Of a stretch of 64,000 nucleotides of DNA, positions 17,825-29,445 are shown in pieces. The position numbers and the translations under genes are program-made. This DNA is from Zopfochytrium polystomum (lineage: Eukaryota > Chytridiomycota > Chytridiomycetes > Chytridiales > Chytridiaceae). The notes under the pieces were generated by a model. It saw only the letters and a list, made by a program, of their open reading frames with translations. It was not told the DNA's origin and ran no database searches. Positions within the stretch are counted from its first letter, which is position 1; each line of letters begins with the position of its first letter. The stretch is taken from NCBI GenBank assembly GCA_025765615.1, contig JAIVFJ010000098.1, positions 1 to 64,000 of the forward strand, written 5' to 3'.

Positions 17825-20011
17825 TGAGACTGTGCTCTCTAAATCTCCTCACCCTGGGCTGGAGGTGGAAATAGAGCAATGGCCTAAATACCAATCCTAT
17901 CTAATGAAAAGGGCAAAAGAAGGTGTCTAGGGGTCACCAGACAGGAAAATGTATTTGGAGTCTACTAAAGCCCATCATCAAACACAAAAGAAACTCTTTA
18001 AACAAAAAGAGCAGTTATCACACATCCAAAAGGGAAACATAAGAAAAGTGTGACAAAGGTGGCACAATCACAAAAGAAAGTGCAAAGTGCCTCTGGTCCA
18101 AGACACAGAGAAACCCCAATGGCAAAGCCAAAGGGACCGAATCACTTGGTAAGGAATGAGACTTAGGGCAACAAAGGGGGCGCCTAAGGCAGCACCAACC
18201 AATCTGTGCCAGCTCCTTCCCAAGGCAGAAGCCAAGGGGGAAGGCAAGAGAGTGGGGAGGAAAGTGGCCAGGTCCCAACCTGTTGGAGCCACCACCTTGG
18301 AGCACCAGCTCCCTCTCTGCCAAAGACAAGCCCTAAGTTGGAGGGGGTTGGACACAAAGGGCAAACACAAGGAACAATTAGTGTGCAGAGATGCCTGTTG
18401 GATCAAACCAGAACTGTTTTCCACTTAACAGAACCAGACACATCTTGTCTCACTCCCAAGAGAGGTTCCAACTCAATCCAAGGAGGGGGCACACAGGGTG
18501 GGAGACAGTGGGACTCTTCTTGCTTCATCCTACTAGGACACAGACATCTGCCTCACCAGGCCAGAGGAATCCCCTATCTTAGAAGCAAGGAAGGTTAAAA
18601 CCCACTCCCACACACAAGTGTGGCACCATGACATCACAGGCATTAATCTGAGAGAAAGAGGGTCTGAACCCAGTGAAGACCAGGCCCACCAGAGGCCACA
18701 GGAGCCAACACACAGGGAGATGGGGGCATACCTGAGAGACCATTTCTGCAGCAGTACCTGACCAGCCAGCTCATTCATATCACCTTGAGAGACCTGGATT
18801 TGACTAGATGTATTGACAGGAACCTAGAGGCACCACCACAGATTTACCCTCTATCCTTCCATCACCAAGTGGCTCCTACCCAGTCCAACCTAAGCAGCAT
18901 GCAGAATGGTGAGGTGCACTGGGGATTGAACCCAGCACACTGCCATGATGGCCAAGAGGACTTCAACCTCCTGTCACACACCAGGGGACTGCCACCCCCA
19001 GCTCTACATACAGTCAGGAAGAAAAGGGCAGGCAAGGGACTTCAGGCACAGGTTCTCACAGTCAACAAGTGGGGGGCAGCTGCTTAAATAGGAGAGGGTT
19101 GGAATCACAGGGAGGAGAGGAAAAAGGAGGGAAAACACATACAAAACAGCAAAACAATAAATAAAACAGTAAAGAACAGAATGGTTGGGTGATTCACCAA
19201 ATGGGGCTGAGCCATCAACAAAGAGAGACAGCTCAGAGAATCATGGGGCCATTTCTTGGCAGACAGCCACCAGAGCAGAGTGGAGGGGGGGGGTGGAGGA
19301 ACTGGCAAGAAATGATTGGTGCAGACAAGAAGACACTCACCACAGCCACAGAAAGAAAGGAAGACACACAAAGAGAGGCAGTAAACAAACAACTAAATAA
19401 AAGATAAAACAAGAAAAAGGGCCAAAACAAAGTAAAATACTAATTGGAAAAATAAGTAAAAATCATCAACAGAAAGAGAAAGAAAAGCCCTGTCTTCTCA
19501 TACCACTCATATGAGGCATTACATCATGGTAGCTGGGCATCTGGACTTTGCACTTCTCCCACAGAAGTGGTTCAGTCCTTAGTCATTCCAAAAGTGAGGG
19601 GTTATTAGCTGGACATGGTGGACTTTGCAGTCCAACAGTCTGCATGTCTCGAACGTGGCACCTTCCCAATTGAAGGGAGCGCTCTAACCACTGAGCAAGG
19701 AAGCCTTATGCCAGCAGTTGAGCAAACACTGAGTCACTCGGTCTGCAGCCATTGTACAGAATAATAATAATAATAATAATGGCACAAATAATAATAGTGA
19801 CAGGTGACGCAGGCGCGACAACAAGTGTCAGTCGGTGGCTTATGTGGACAACCAATAATAATAAAATAATAATATATGCAGCAGAGTCCAAGCCGAATGC
19901 GTGTATAACGCGCTTCGAGACAGGTGGATAATCCTCACAATTATCAGTGAAAAAGTGGGTATACACTCTTTTATTGAGGTCACAGGCTTGACGGCCTGTC
20001 GTCCTCACAGT
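17825..20011. other. Repeat-like DNA, no gene recognised
   Basis: No open frame here shows a protein family. I see tRNA-like relics near 18905-18995 and 19645-19709 and an (AAT)n microsatellite at about 19762-19780. Confidence 0.4.
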
Positions 20012-20095
20012 GGTCCTTCTCCCCAACTTGGAGAGGAAGAGAAAAAACTCTGTTATGAATTATTGATACATGATGATGATATGCACACTATAATA
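20012..20095 (+). repeat. Dispersed repeat family R, copy 3 (3' half)
   Basis: TCCTTCTCCCCAACTTGGAG through GTTATGAATTATTGATACAT matches copies 1 and 4. Confidence 0.75.
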
Positions 20096-20481
20096 GTTGC
20101 TAGGCAAGTGTGACTGGCACAGGGTAAAAACCTCTCCTATATTATCTGCTTGAGCAGAGAAGGAGGAAAACTGTTGACACTGGGTTTCCGTTCCACTTAA
20201 TACTTGGAGTATTTGTCATCAGCACAAGCCAGCGCCCAGGTCTGCATTGGCAGTGGCTTGCTCTCCCATGGGCATTGTGAGAACAATAACTGACAGTCAC
20301 AATTGGTTCAGGTCTGTCTTGTGCCTCTTGCTGCTAACCAGTCAGTTCTGCCTAACACCCCCCCACACGATGGCCATGGGTGTAGCACCTGTTATGCAAA
20401 GCGTGCGTAAGCGTCTGAGGCTTCGACCAAAAGGATGTTTGAAAGGTTGGAGCAGGGTCGGAGGCCAAGTAGTGAGGTCAG

Positions 20482-22171
20482 TCACTGGTGCTGAGACGTC
20501 AAGATTGGTTTTGTGAGAATGTCTGCGATCTGGTCGCTGGTTGGTACGTAGCGTACAGTGATCTCTCCAGTGGCTACACCTTGTAGGAGGAAAGGAGCAT
20601 GTATGTCAATGTGTTTTGTGCGAGCATGTGTGAGAGGGTTGAGCACTAGTGTGATTGCAGATTGACTGTCTTCGAGAATTGGTAGTGGCTGCTGTGCGGG
20701 GAGTTGCAACTCTGATAATACGGCTAGGAGCCATTGTGCTTCTTGGAAGGCTTCAGAAAGTGAGTAGTATTCTGCTTCTGTGGAGGATAGCGATAGGCAA
20801 TGTTGTTTGTGTGAGACCCAAGAGAGGGCAGCGCCCATGGGGAAAAAGACATATCCAGTGTGCAATGTGCAGTCTCCAGGTTCGCCCCCATAGGATGCAT
20901 CAGTGTATGAAGCTGGTTCAAGGGTGTTGTTTGTGAGGAGCTGTAGCGGCTTGTGGCTTTGCCTGTATAATAATCCATAGTCCCAAGTGTCTCAGAGGTA
21001 ACGAAGCAGGCAGTGGAGTGCATTGTGATGGCACTGGGAAAGCACATTTGTCTCGTGTGTTGGTGGTGGAGAGGAGCACTGTCAACATCACCTGACTTGA
21101 GAGTATTGCGTACTAGCTCTTAGTGGATGCGGCCAAAACGTCGGTGGCAAAGGTTGCATGCAGTTGCTGGTGATGCATTGGCAATGGGCTTGACTGAAAT
21201 TATCCTCTGTGCAGGGGTGCTGGACTGGGATGAGAGAGTAGAGACTGTCGCGTCGTTCGCCAATCTTGATGCTGTGTTGTGATGCGAGTGCAGCAAGATC
21301 AAGAAGAAAGACAGAATCTTGAGTGAATAGCATCCCAGCAGTTGGGTCTTGGAGGAGATGCGACACAGAGAGGAGCGGTTCCTTGAGTGATGGGACATGA
21401 AGCACATTGCGGAGCACCACATCAAAACCAGGAAAAGTGAGAGTGACAGATCCAATTCCTTCGATGTGGCATTCATGGTCATCTGCTAGGCGGGCATGGT
21501 GTTTAGTTTCAAATCGTTGGTACTCAGTGAATTGTTCCTGTTGTGGGATCATTGTGGGTACAGCTCCAGAATTGATCATGTGCTGGAGAGAGGCTATGCC
21601 TGTGTGTGACGTGCTCACTGTTGCAGTGTTCACAAAGAAGTAGAAGCATTTATTTGAGAAGAAGAAGAAACAGAAGGCCCTCCTGTAGCAGGTTGAGGGT
21701 GAAATCCAGAGAAAGGAACAAGAGTTGCTTGTGGTACAGTCACAGTTGCTGAGGCTGAAGCATGGTTTGGTTGAGCTGGTGTGAAGTGCTGCACTTGGAT
21801 CCTGGCTGAGATGGCATTGGCTTGGCACATGTGCAGGCAGTGCTCAGATTTGTGTGTGTGTGTGTTGGTGGCCAAGTTTGGAATCTCTGCACAGAACTTG
21901 CACCCAGTGCCTTCAACTCTTCCAAGACGTCGCTGGATTGAGGTAGCCTTTGGCTCCGGCCTATGGGTGACTCCTGGCTTGCGGCAGTCACGACAGTCCC
22001 TTTCCATGTGGTGAACGTATGCCTTGTGGTAACTACACCAGTAGCAGGGCCAATCCCCATGATGAGGGGAGCAAGAGCAGTTTCGGTTGTCTTGGGTGTT
22101 GCATCCCCTGTTGTTGTCGTTCCTGTAGTTGCTTCCTTGGGGATTGTTTTGTTCTGCTTGCTCAAGGTCAT
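20482..22171 (-). pseudogene. Decayed Ty1/copia element, internally deleted
   Basis: On the minus strand the order is a gag/zinc-knuckle-like region (about 22171-21740), a protease/GAG-pre-integrase region (about 21640-21100) and the end of RT-RNase H (21050-20482). RNase H is clear: YTDASYGG, LSSTEAEYYSLSEA, LEDSQSAITLVLNP, ARTKHIDIH, YVPTSDQIADILTKP. The protease active site reads NSGA where DSGA is expected. Integrase and most of the RT are missing, with a stop codon upstream of RNase H. No LTRs were identified. Confidence 0.8.
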
Positions 22172-23022
22172 TTCGACTCCTTGGTTATGGTCACTTTGGT
22201 GGTGTCTATCATTGCGGTTGTCATTGTTGTCACAGTGGTTGTTACCCCCTTGACACCAGTAGAGATGTTGTGGCAGTTCCTGCAGTCTTCCTCTTCATCT
22301 GCCTCAAGGGCAGTCAAGACAGCGTATTCTGGGTTGTTTGGGATGTGCTCTTGGGTGATATGCATGACTTCCCATTCCTCATATCCCAGTGGGGATTTGC
22401 TGACCAGAACTTGAAATGCTCAGCGACAGCAGGAATCGTGGCAGTTGCGTCTGTAGCAGGGACTGACGGGACGGCAGCAACTTTGTGCGCAAGCTGGACA
22501 CAGACAGCAGCACTTGCTTGCTTACTGGCAAAATGCCCCTCCACGTAGTCCATCCATCTTGTGAAGTCGACAGGGTTGACTAGCTGACAGTGCAAGATTG
22601 CGTGGAGAGAGAATGACGGTAACGGGGGGAATGTGAGTAGTTAATTGTTGGAGTATGATCACTTCGTTGGGTAAACCTTAAAACTTGGTGGCGATTCTGA
22701 AAATTGGCAGTGGCGCTATAGCTGACTGGTGAAGATGATGATGATTGCTTTCCCGACACGGTGGGTGGCACCAGTTCGATTCCTTGATGGACGATCATTG
22801 GTGTGTGATGGATCGCTCGATCTCCGCCTTTATCAGTGGAGAACTCTCCCTGGTAAGGTGTTCAAATTTGGCCCTGGTTGTGGTGTGATCGTGTGGTTGC
22901 GATTGCAAGAGCAGGAGACAAGTCGTCACTTGTTTTTTTTTTCGTCTTCAATCAATTATTCTTTTCTCGCCAGGCCACATTCCAACAGAATCTCATTGGT
23001 GGGGGGACTTGCAATTTCAATA
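22172..23022. other. No gene recognised; upstream region of the DSS4-like gene
   Basis: The first part may be more decayed copia gag. A tRNA-like B box (GTTCGATTCC) lies near 22770 but no full cloverleaf forms. Confidence 0.4.
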
Positions 23023-23765
23023 ATGGAATCCGCTGCAAAATCGAAAAACTCAACCGCACAAAAGATCTCTGAACCGTTCGCCCGCACCCCACACACGATG
23101 GCGACGACCGCGCCGATCGGGACCACCACCACCACCAGCAGCAGCAGCAGCAGCACCACCACCACCACCACCAGCCCGGCGAAGAAGACCAACCCCCTGG
23201 ACGTCTTCTGCCCAAAGCCATCGTGCCGCTGCAAGATTCTGCGCGCGGGCGCCGCGTTCGTGTCTGACATAGCTTACAACGACGTCGAGTCGCCCTCGTC
23301 CTCCTCCTCCTCTTCGTCCTCCTCATGGAACAGCGTAAGTAGGGGATCCTTCCTTTTGCCCGCGGCTATCTTCTTCCTGTTCTGTTTCCTTTTCTTTTTT
23401 TTCAGCTTTCGGGTTTTCAGTAATACTGCCAAACCTTCAACTTACACATAGTCGCTCAGTCCTCTCTTCCTCCGCTCCCGCCCCTCCCCGAAGGCAGCCA
23501 CCCGACAGCGTCGCAGCCACCCCTGCCCGAGATCCAAGCGCTCCTCGACTACCACGCCGGCCAAGGGCAAGTCCAGCAGCAGCGGTGGTGGTGGTGGCAG
23601 GTCAACGACATGATGCATTTCGAGAACGTGGCGTTCTCGCACGCGCTGCCGGGCGGGCACCGCGTGCTTGCGTGCGCCGACTGCGAGCTAGGCCCGCTCG
23701 GCGTGCAGCCGGCGGGACAGCAGGTCTTTTTGATTGCAGCCGATCGGGTGCGGTATGCGCTGTAG
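23023..23765 (+). CDS. DSS4: Mss4/Dss4-like Rab guanine-nucleotide release factor
   Basis: Two exons, 23023-23334 and 23460-23765, give 205 residues; the 125-nt intron starts GTAAGT and ends CAG in phase 0. The Mss4 fold is recognised from CPKPSCRCKILRAG (Cys63, 68, 70), the block NDMMHFENVAFS (about 153-164) and CADCELGPLG (Cys176, 179), ending in FLIAADRVRY. These cysteine pairs bind the structural zinc. Family members bind Sec4/Rab8-type GTPases, stabilise the nucleotide-free form and act in exocytic traffic. Low-complexity Thr/Ser runs occupy residues 34-50 and 90-101. An alternative start is the ATG at 23098. The gene converges on the DUF4246 gene. Confidence 0.85.
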
Positions 23766-24146
23766 GAAGGGCGGGGGCAGCTTCGAAAGATACGTACTGA
23801 GCTGCTCGTGATCAATATTATATCTTGTTGAAGGTGCCATTATCCCTTTAACGGTCATCGTGCGGCCTGCGGCACGACGATCGACTTTTCTACCATTACA
23901 ATTCGAAGAGCTGCACCAAAAATAAACCGAACCTTGTATATTGAATCCATTTGAATCGAATCGAATCGAATCAAATCCGGCTTTCTTGGACAGTCCCGGC
24001 GAGCGAAGGCTCGACTCGTCGCGATAAACTCGAAGGTTCATGATGATGCACTTAGAAGTGGAGAACAGCATCTCATGCAAGATTTTGCACGGCGCTTTGC
24101 CGAGCGCCCACCTCTTGGGTGTCCTCGCTCGCCCACAAACACAATT
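23766..24146. other. Intergenic region between convergent genes
   Basis: Presumed 3' untranslated DNA of both neighbours. A short GAATCGAATCGAATC-type repeat lies at about 23952-23970. Confidence 0.5.
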
Positions 24147-26384
24147 TCAGTGCTCGCAAAGCGTAATGCCGTACACGTTCGCAAACCCGCCCACTATCCC
24201 GCTGCTCCGCTCCTCCATCACCATCTCCGCAACGCGGCCGGCCTCCTGCTCGCTCATGGTGCACCCCGCCGCCTTGACCACGTTCCTCACTACATCCACC
24301 GGCAACCTCCCGCCAAACGCCGACCCGAGCTCCCTCACCACAGCCTCTCGCTGCTGGCACGGCACGTTCCGCGTCGACGGCAGCCTCACCGCCGGGTCGA
24401 CCACAAAAAAGGCCATGACCCCGCGCCGCCCGGCCCGCGTCTTGTCCGCGAGCTCGAACGGCTCCACCCTGTGCTGGTGAAAGTTGCGGAACACCACGGA
24501 CCGACCCTGCAGCGCCGACACGTGCCCGCTCTCGCGCAGCCGGTCGTCTTGCCAAGAGCCGGCCTTGAACCCGTACACCTTTTCCAGCCCAAAGTACTGG
24601 TCCTGCGGGTAGTCGAACTTGGGCTCGCTGTACACGTGGCGGAACTTTACCCGCGAGTCGGCGATGTTGTCCAGGTTGTAGTACACCAGCGCCGTGGCGG
24701 TGATCGCCTCGTTGTACATGCCTTCCAGGTGCCACTTGCCTCCGGCGTACCGCGGCTGCTCCGGCGTCAGCCGGATCTCGGCCATCTTGACGATGACCTG
24801 GAGCGTCTTGTTCTTGAGGCTTTGCTGGAGCAACCTGATCGGGGATGCGGGGCAGTGCGGCGGGAAGCGGGGAACTCGCACCTCGCAGTACAGGTGTTGG
24901 TATCTGTGGAGGTCAGCCATGGACACGAATGTGCTTTCGCTCGCCGCCCGCTGCACATCTTCGTCGTTCTCGTGCTCCGCAATCAGTTCTGGCGTCACGT
25001 ACGGGTATCGGCTGCTCAGGCAGCGGTGCTTTCGCATAAATTCTTCGGACTGGTGCCGTTGGTCTTCGCTGGTAAAGTCGGATTCGCACAGCGACGCCGC
25101 GACGCGCCGATCGTCGTCCGTCGGCACGCTTGCTCCCAAGGAGCATTCGAGCATGGGCAGAAGGCACTCAAAGGTCTCTGCGATGGTCTGGACGAGGGCC
25201 GCGTGAGCTTTGCCGTCCAGGTTGTTTACGTACGACTCGACGGTGACCGACCCTTCGGCGTCCACGCGAAACTCGGAGGGCAGCCACTGGAACTTCCCCG
25301 AGACGTCCGGCTCAATCGTCTCGGTGGCCCCCAGCGCCATCACAACTTCTTCCCCAATGATCGCTCCAGGCTTTTGGGAGTACATCGTTTTCCCGAAGCA
25401 GAGGGGGTAGTTGGAAGGGTGAATGAGGTCCAGCACCTTTCGGTCGGACCCGGGGTGCCAGCGCTCTGTCCTCAGGGATTCCGCAACGAGCGGTTCGGCC
25501 AGTTCCACTATCTTGCAGCGTAGCGCCTCGTTCACGGCGTTGTCCGACACCATCACGCCGAGCGACGCCGTCGGCCACGCGACCTTTTCTTCCTCGTCCT
25601 TTGCAGACCTCGCCGTCCTGTAACGCAACATCCCGTGCTCCGCAATGTCACGCAGCTCCTCCACCAGGTACGCCGCGGCCGCCCGCGCCGCCTCGCGCGC
25701 GTCGGCCTCCGCCTCCGGGAACTCCCTCCGCTGGTAGAGCGGGCCAATCTCGTGCGTCATGTCGTGGGCGTCCGGGTCCTTCCCCAAGCGGCGCTTGAAG
25801 AAGCACATGACGCACAGGTCATAGTCTGGGCACTGTGGGCAGATGAAACGCACGCCGCCAAACTCGGTGTTGAGGCAGCGGTCGCAGCGTCTCCCATCCC
25901 AGCAGAGCGTCGCCTGCACCACGTTGAGCGGGGCGCCCGAGTCCGGTTTCGGGGAGGAGTAGCGGAACGAGAGCTCGTACGCGAGGGACATGTCGACGAG
26001 GGCCGACTCGGCCTCAGCGCGCCAGCGGTCGGCGACGGTCGGGGCGACGGTCGGGTGCGGTGCGGTGTCATTGGCGCTTGTGCTTGTCGCGGTAATGGTC
26101 GCGTGTGTGTTTCGCTCCGGACCGGTGGTGGCGGCCTCGGCCGCAGTGGTAGCGGTGGCGGCGACACATCCGTCCGTGTCAGTCGCAAGAAGAAGCAGCT
26201 TGCGCCACCAGTCACGTTTCGAGCCGAGCACGGCGTTGAGCACGCGGACGTAGTGCGCTTCGCGAATGGTGTCGCACGGCAGCTCGGTGCTGCGAACGCT
26301 CTTGGCGCAGTCGACCACGGCGGCGAGCGGGTCCCACGGCGGCGGGGGCGGCGTTGTTTGCGCCGCAGACGACGGCAGAGTCAT
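24147..26384 (-). CDS. ZZ-type zinc finger and DUF4246 protein (745 aa)
   Basis: A single GC-rich exon. The start is the ATG at 26382-26384; upstream codons in the same frame are AT-rich and hydrophobic and look non-coding. Residues about 161-212 form a ZZ-type finger (C167, C170, C182, C185, C191, C194, H207, H211). The rest matches the fungal DUF4246 family: LIHPSNYPLCFGKT, FQWLPSEF, ESYVNNL, QVIVKMAEIRLTPEQP, GGKWHLEGMYNE and VFRNFHQHRVEPFELAD. The H552-L-E554 pair plus His638 resembles a 2-oxoglutarate/Fe(II) oxygenase metal triad, so an oxygenase role is possible but unproven. The ZZ finger may bind a partner protein or histone tail. Confidence 0.85.
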   Translation of the reverse strand: MTLPSSAAQTTPPPPPWDPLAAVVDCAKSVRSTELPCDTIREAHYVRVLNAVLGSKRDWWRKLLLLATDTDGCVAATATTAAEAATTGPERNTHATITATSTSANDTAPHPTVAPTVADRWRAEAESALVDMSLAYELSFRYSSPKPDSGAPLNVVQATLCWDGRRCDRCLNTEFGGVRFICPQCPDYDLCVMCFFKRRLGKDPDAHDMTHEIGPLYQRREFPEAEADAREAARAAAAYLVEELRDIAEHGMLRYRTARSAKDEEEKVAWPTASLGVMVSDNAVNEALRCKIVELAEPLVAESLRTERWHPGSDRKVLDLIHPSNYPLCFGKTMYSQKPGAIIGEEVVMALGATETIEPDVSGKFQWLPSEFRVDAEGSVTVESYVNNLDGKAHAALVQTIAETFECLLPMLECSLGASVPTDDDRRVAASLCESDFTSEDQRHQSEEFMRKHRCLSSRYPYVTPELIAEHENDEDVQRAASESTFVSMADLHRYQHLYCEVRVPRFPPHCPASPIRLLQQSLKNKTLQVIVKMAEIRLTPEQPRYAGGKWHLEGMYNEAITATALVYYNLDNIADSRVKFRHVYSEPKFDYPQDQYFGLEKVYGFKAGSWQDDRLRESGHVSALQGRSVVFRNFHQHRVEPFELADKTRAGRRGVMAFFVVDPAVRLPSTRNVPCQQREAVVRELGSAFGGRLPVDVVRNVVKAAGCTMSEQEAGRVAEMVMEERSSGIVGGFANVYGITLCEH

Positions 26385-27687
26385 TCGTCGATTGCAACAA
26401 AGACAAACTGAAAAATGAAATAAAAAATGTAAAAAAAGGTGCAAAAAGTGATAAACGAAAATAAATGGGTTTGCACAATGGGGAAGTGAGACAAAAATAA
26501 GGAAGCAAAAAGACAAACGTCGTCGGATTAGACAAATTACCATTTTTTTGTCCAAATCGAGTCAAACCATCCGAATATTCGAAAATTTTACTAATTAAGT
26601 TTTTTCGCGTCAAGTACAATTGGCCAATTTTGGTAAAAAATCATTCAATTCAATTTGATTCAAACTTTCGAGTCAAACTCGAATTTGACCATTTGTCCAT
26701 TAATTCATTCGTGCTAAACGTATTGTCACCCTCCTTCCCTTCCACCATTCTCCACTGCTCTCGCCGACTGGGTTGAGGACCCGAATTTCAACAAGTGCTG
26801 AGACTGAGAGGGGAAATACCCAAATTTACTATTGATTTACATAATCGGGTTCCCCTGCTCATTTTGGGTATTGGGATTCCGAGTACACAAATATTGGGTA
26901 TGGGGGGTTGCCTTGCTGTTGCTTTTTCGCCTTGTTTACAAATTTTGGTGGCCCTCCTTTTCATTCGGAAGCCGTTGTTTGGTACCTCCCAGGTTGAAGG
27001 TGAGTTCGAGACGAGTGAAACTGGTAACGAGAAATGCATTCCACTTTGAACTGATTTTTATTTTGTTTCTAAGAGCATCGCCACCAGCCGGGGTAAATCC
27101 TAAATTTGCCCCGGAATGGCAGCCACCAGTGTGGTAAATGCCGTGGGTAATTTGCACAGAGGCCAAACTGGGGCAAATCCGTCCCAATTTGCCCCAGTTT
27201 GTTTGCTGGGGTATTCCTTTTCTAAACAGACAAGTCAGCGTCGTTGCGTTGCACTGCCCCTTGACGAATCCGCCGTCATGGGACGAGTATCGAAACAAAG
27301 CTGGTCCAGTTGGAGGGGGATCATGTGAAGACAGAGAGCGAGAAGCACGAGCTAGAAATACTTCAGTTGGACACGAGCAAGTTGGACCCTGTTGCAGCGA
27401 CGATGGTGAAGGCGAAACGGCAGCAATTGTTGGCAAAATACGTTGTGGGCTCGGGAAACTCTGTGCAGTGACTTCTTTTCCCGCTGCTTAAACTAAAAAA
27501 CAATAGATCACTCGTCCATCTCCCTCCCGTGTTGCTTCCACAGGTGTTGAATGAGATTGTTGCGTAGTATGTGGTGGGCCTGTCGATCTGCCAATTCCCT
27601 GCGTGATCAAATCAACCAAGCCATCGTTTTTACCTCACTAGAAGGCACTGTCGGAACCTGAACACCACTGTTGGAGTTGTGTGGCAC
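26385..27687. other. AT-rich intergenic DNA with two inverted repeats
   Basis: No gene is recognised. At 27167-27202 AAACTGGGGCAAA and TTTGCCCCAGTTT form a 13-bp stem. A similar hairpin, CCGGGGTAAAT/ATTTGCCCCGG, lies at about 27088-27115. These may be ends or internal parts of a small DNA transposon. Confidence 0.45.
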
Positions 27688-28954
27688 CTACAGATCCCCT
27701 GGCTGCGTAGGCTGAGTTCCCTTTTCAAGACCATGCCCAATTTGGCGCCTTTCGTGCCAGATAATCATGTTGTGCATGATGATGCAAGCGATGATAATTT
27801 TATGCATCCTCTCCTGGCTCCAGTACTTGCATGGTGCCCTCAATATTCCCATTTCGCCTGCAAAACTCCAAAAGCCGCTCAACATCCTTTCAAAGCGCTT
27901 CCTGCTGAACTGCAAAAAGCTGTTTTGCTGCACTCTGAGGAGCAGTGATTGTTTGAATGAAGACCGACCATTTGGGATATATTCCATCAGCTAAAAAATA
28001 GCCTTTGGAATATTTCTGTCTGTTGAGCTCGAATTCGACCGTTGGCACCTGATTGTCTAGAAGCGCTGATGTTGTGGGAGAGCAATCAATGACGTTGATA
28101 TCATTGTTTGATCCAGGCACTCCAAAGAAAGCATGCCAAAAGTAGAGGTTGGGGCTGACAGTCGCCTCCAGAATTATTGTTGCCCGTTTCTCCTTTCCCT
28201 GATACTGTCCCTTCCAGGTTTTGGGCAGTTCTTCCATTCCCAATGCCTATAGATCCAAGCATGCCTGGGAAGCCTCGATTAGCATTGAAATCACTGATGG
28301 CGTTCCGCTCGGGCTGTGTTGGTGCTCGAAGGTATTCAACGTTGAAAAGCGTAATGATTGCATCACAGAAGTGGTGAGACTATCCAAACAAACTGTCTTT
28401 GAGATCTTCACATACTCATCAATCCTATCGGCAGAATCTCCATACGCAAGAATTCGAATAGCAGCTGTGCATTTTCCATAAAGGCCAAATTTCCGTGAGG
28501 CATTCTGTCTACGTTTAAAATAGCCATCGTACTCCTCCACCTCAGTGGCAATCTTTTTGAACAAATCTGATGACATTCGAAATCGATTTTTGAACGTCTC
28601 CTCGCCATATCTCAGAGTCTTGGAGAAGTAGTCATCAACCAACTGCTTATTAAACTTTGAAAACTCGCAGCTGATGTTCTGTTGCTTTCCTGGTCGAGAT
28701 AGTCCTCCACGCCTTCTGTTTTGGTCCAATCCTTGATCTGAATCACTGTCATCTGCATGAACAAACGCAAGGACAGCCGTCAATCGCCTCTCTTGAGCCT
28801 GCTCTGACTGCAGAATACTACTGATAAGCTGTTGTGGGGCTGCCATTCGCCGAAACTGTCTGTTTTTTCGTAGGATTGTCTGAAAGGTCATGACAAGGGC
28901 AGATAGAATAACCTGAAGCTGGTGGCAGTTGCATGGCGGGCTATTAAAAATCAA
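27688..28954 (-). pseudogene. PIF/Harbinger transposase 1 (plant-transposon-protein type), broken
   Basis: Three frames together give a Harbinger transposase. The N-terminal part is 28954-28247 (FSKFNKQLVDDYFSKTLRYG, FKNRFRMSSDLF). The core is in 28243-27890 (KTWKGQYQGKEKRATIILEA, YFWHAFFGVPGSNNDINVID, GYFLADGIYPKW). The C-terminus is in 27987-27688 (KRFERMLSGF, IIIACIIMHNMIIWHE). The segment that should hold the first catalytic Asp (CIGSIDCMHW in relatives) is shortened around 28245, and frames change there and near 27900. The second Asp (NNDIN) and the Glu (FERM) remain. Terminal repeats were not found. Confidence 0.8.
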
Positions 28955-29445
28955 TTACAAAAAAAAAATTTGCTCCACCCTTTAGCCCACCCCAAATTTC
29001 TGTTCCATTTGGCGCAATTTGGCCAATCAAATGTCAGGTGTATTGCAAATATTCGTGATTTGTGGTTAAAAACTTACAGCGCTGTGCTGAAAACCTTTTG
29101 TTTTCTCACCACCACAAATGCACTTTGTTTTCAATACAAAAGAAGATAACATAAAAAATTATATTTTTTCTTTAGGGCCTGTTTGGCGCCACGGCTGAAT
29201 TTTGTGAAAGTCAAATTTGCTGCAACTCATGTCATCACTGTTTCTCCCAACTTGTCCGCTTGTTGCGCACCAACTTTTGCAACAACAAAGGACTCCCACA
29301 AATTGTCTGAAATACAGATCAATTGGTCGTTCGGCCGTCTCCGCAAGCCACCAAATTTGTCGCCACCTCCCACCAACTTTTGTGGCAAGCTACCACACCC
29401 CCTTTCAGCGGACTGCAAAGGTTGATCCACATCAGGAGTCAGACC

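Noticed and set aside
18905..18995. Minus-strand tRNA-like sequence with long variable arm
   Set aside because: Stem GAGG-TTGAAGT-CCTC is short and the acceptor does not close; identity unclear.
19645..19709. Minus-strand tRNA-like sequence near an AAT microsatellite
   Set aside because: A-box and GTTCGA are visible but the T stem and acceptor do not pair.
22711..22795. tRNA-like A and B boxes upstream of the DSS4-like gene
   Set aside because: No convincing anticodon arm.
24075..25523. 482-codon open frame on the plus strand
   Set aside because: It is the GC-rich antisense shadow of the DUF4246 gene and has no family motif.
26385..26555. N-terminal extension of the DUF4246 protein (57 residues)
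   Set aside because: The segment is AT-rich with biased hydrophobic codons unlike the gene body; the ATG at 26384 fits better.
27070..28960. Full Harbinger 1 transposon boundaries
   Set aside because: GAGCATCGCCACCAG near 27073 looks like a terminal repeat, but no matching inverted copy was found on the right side.
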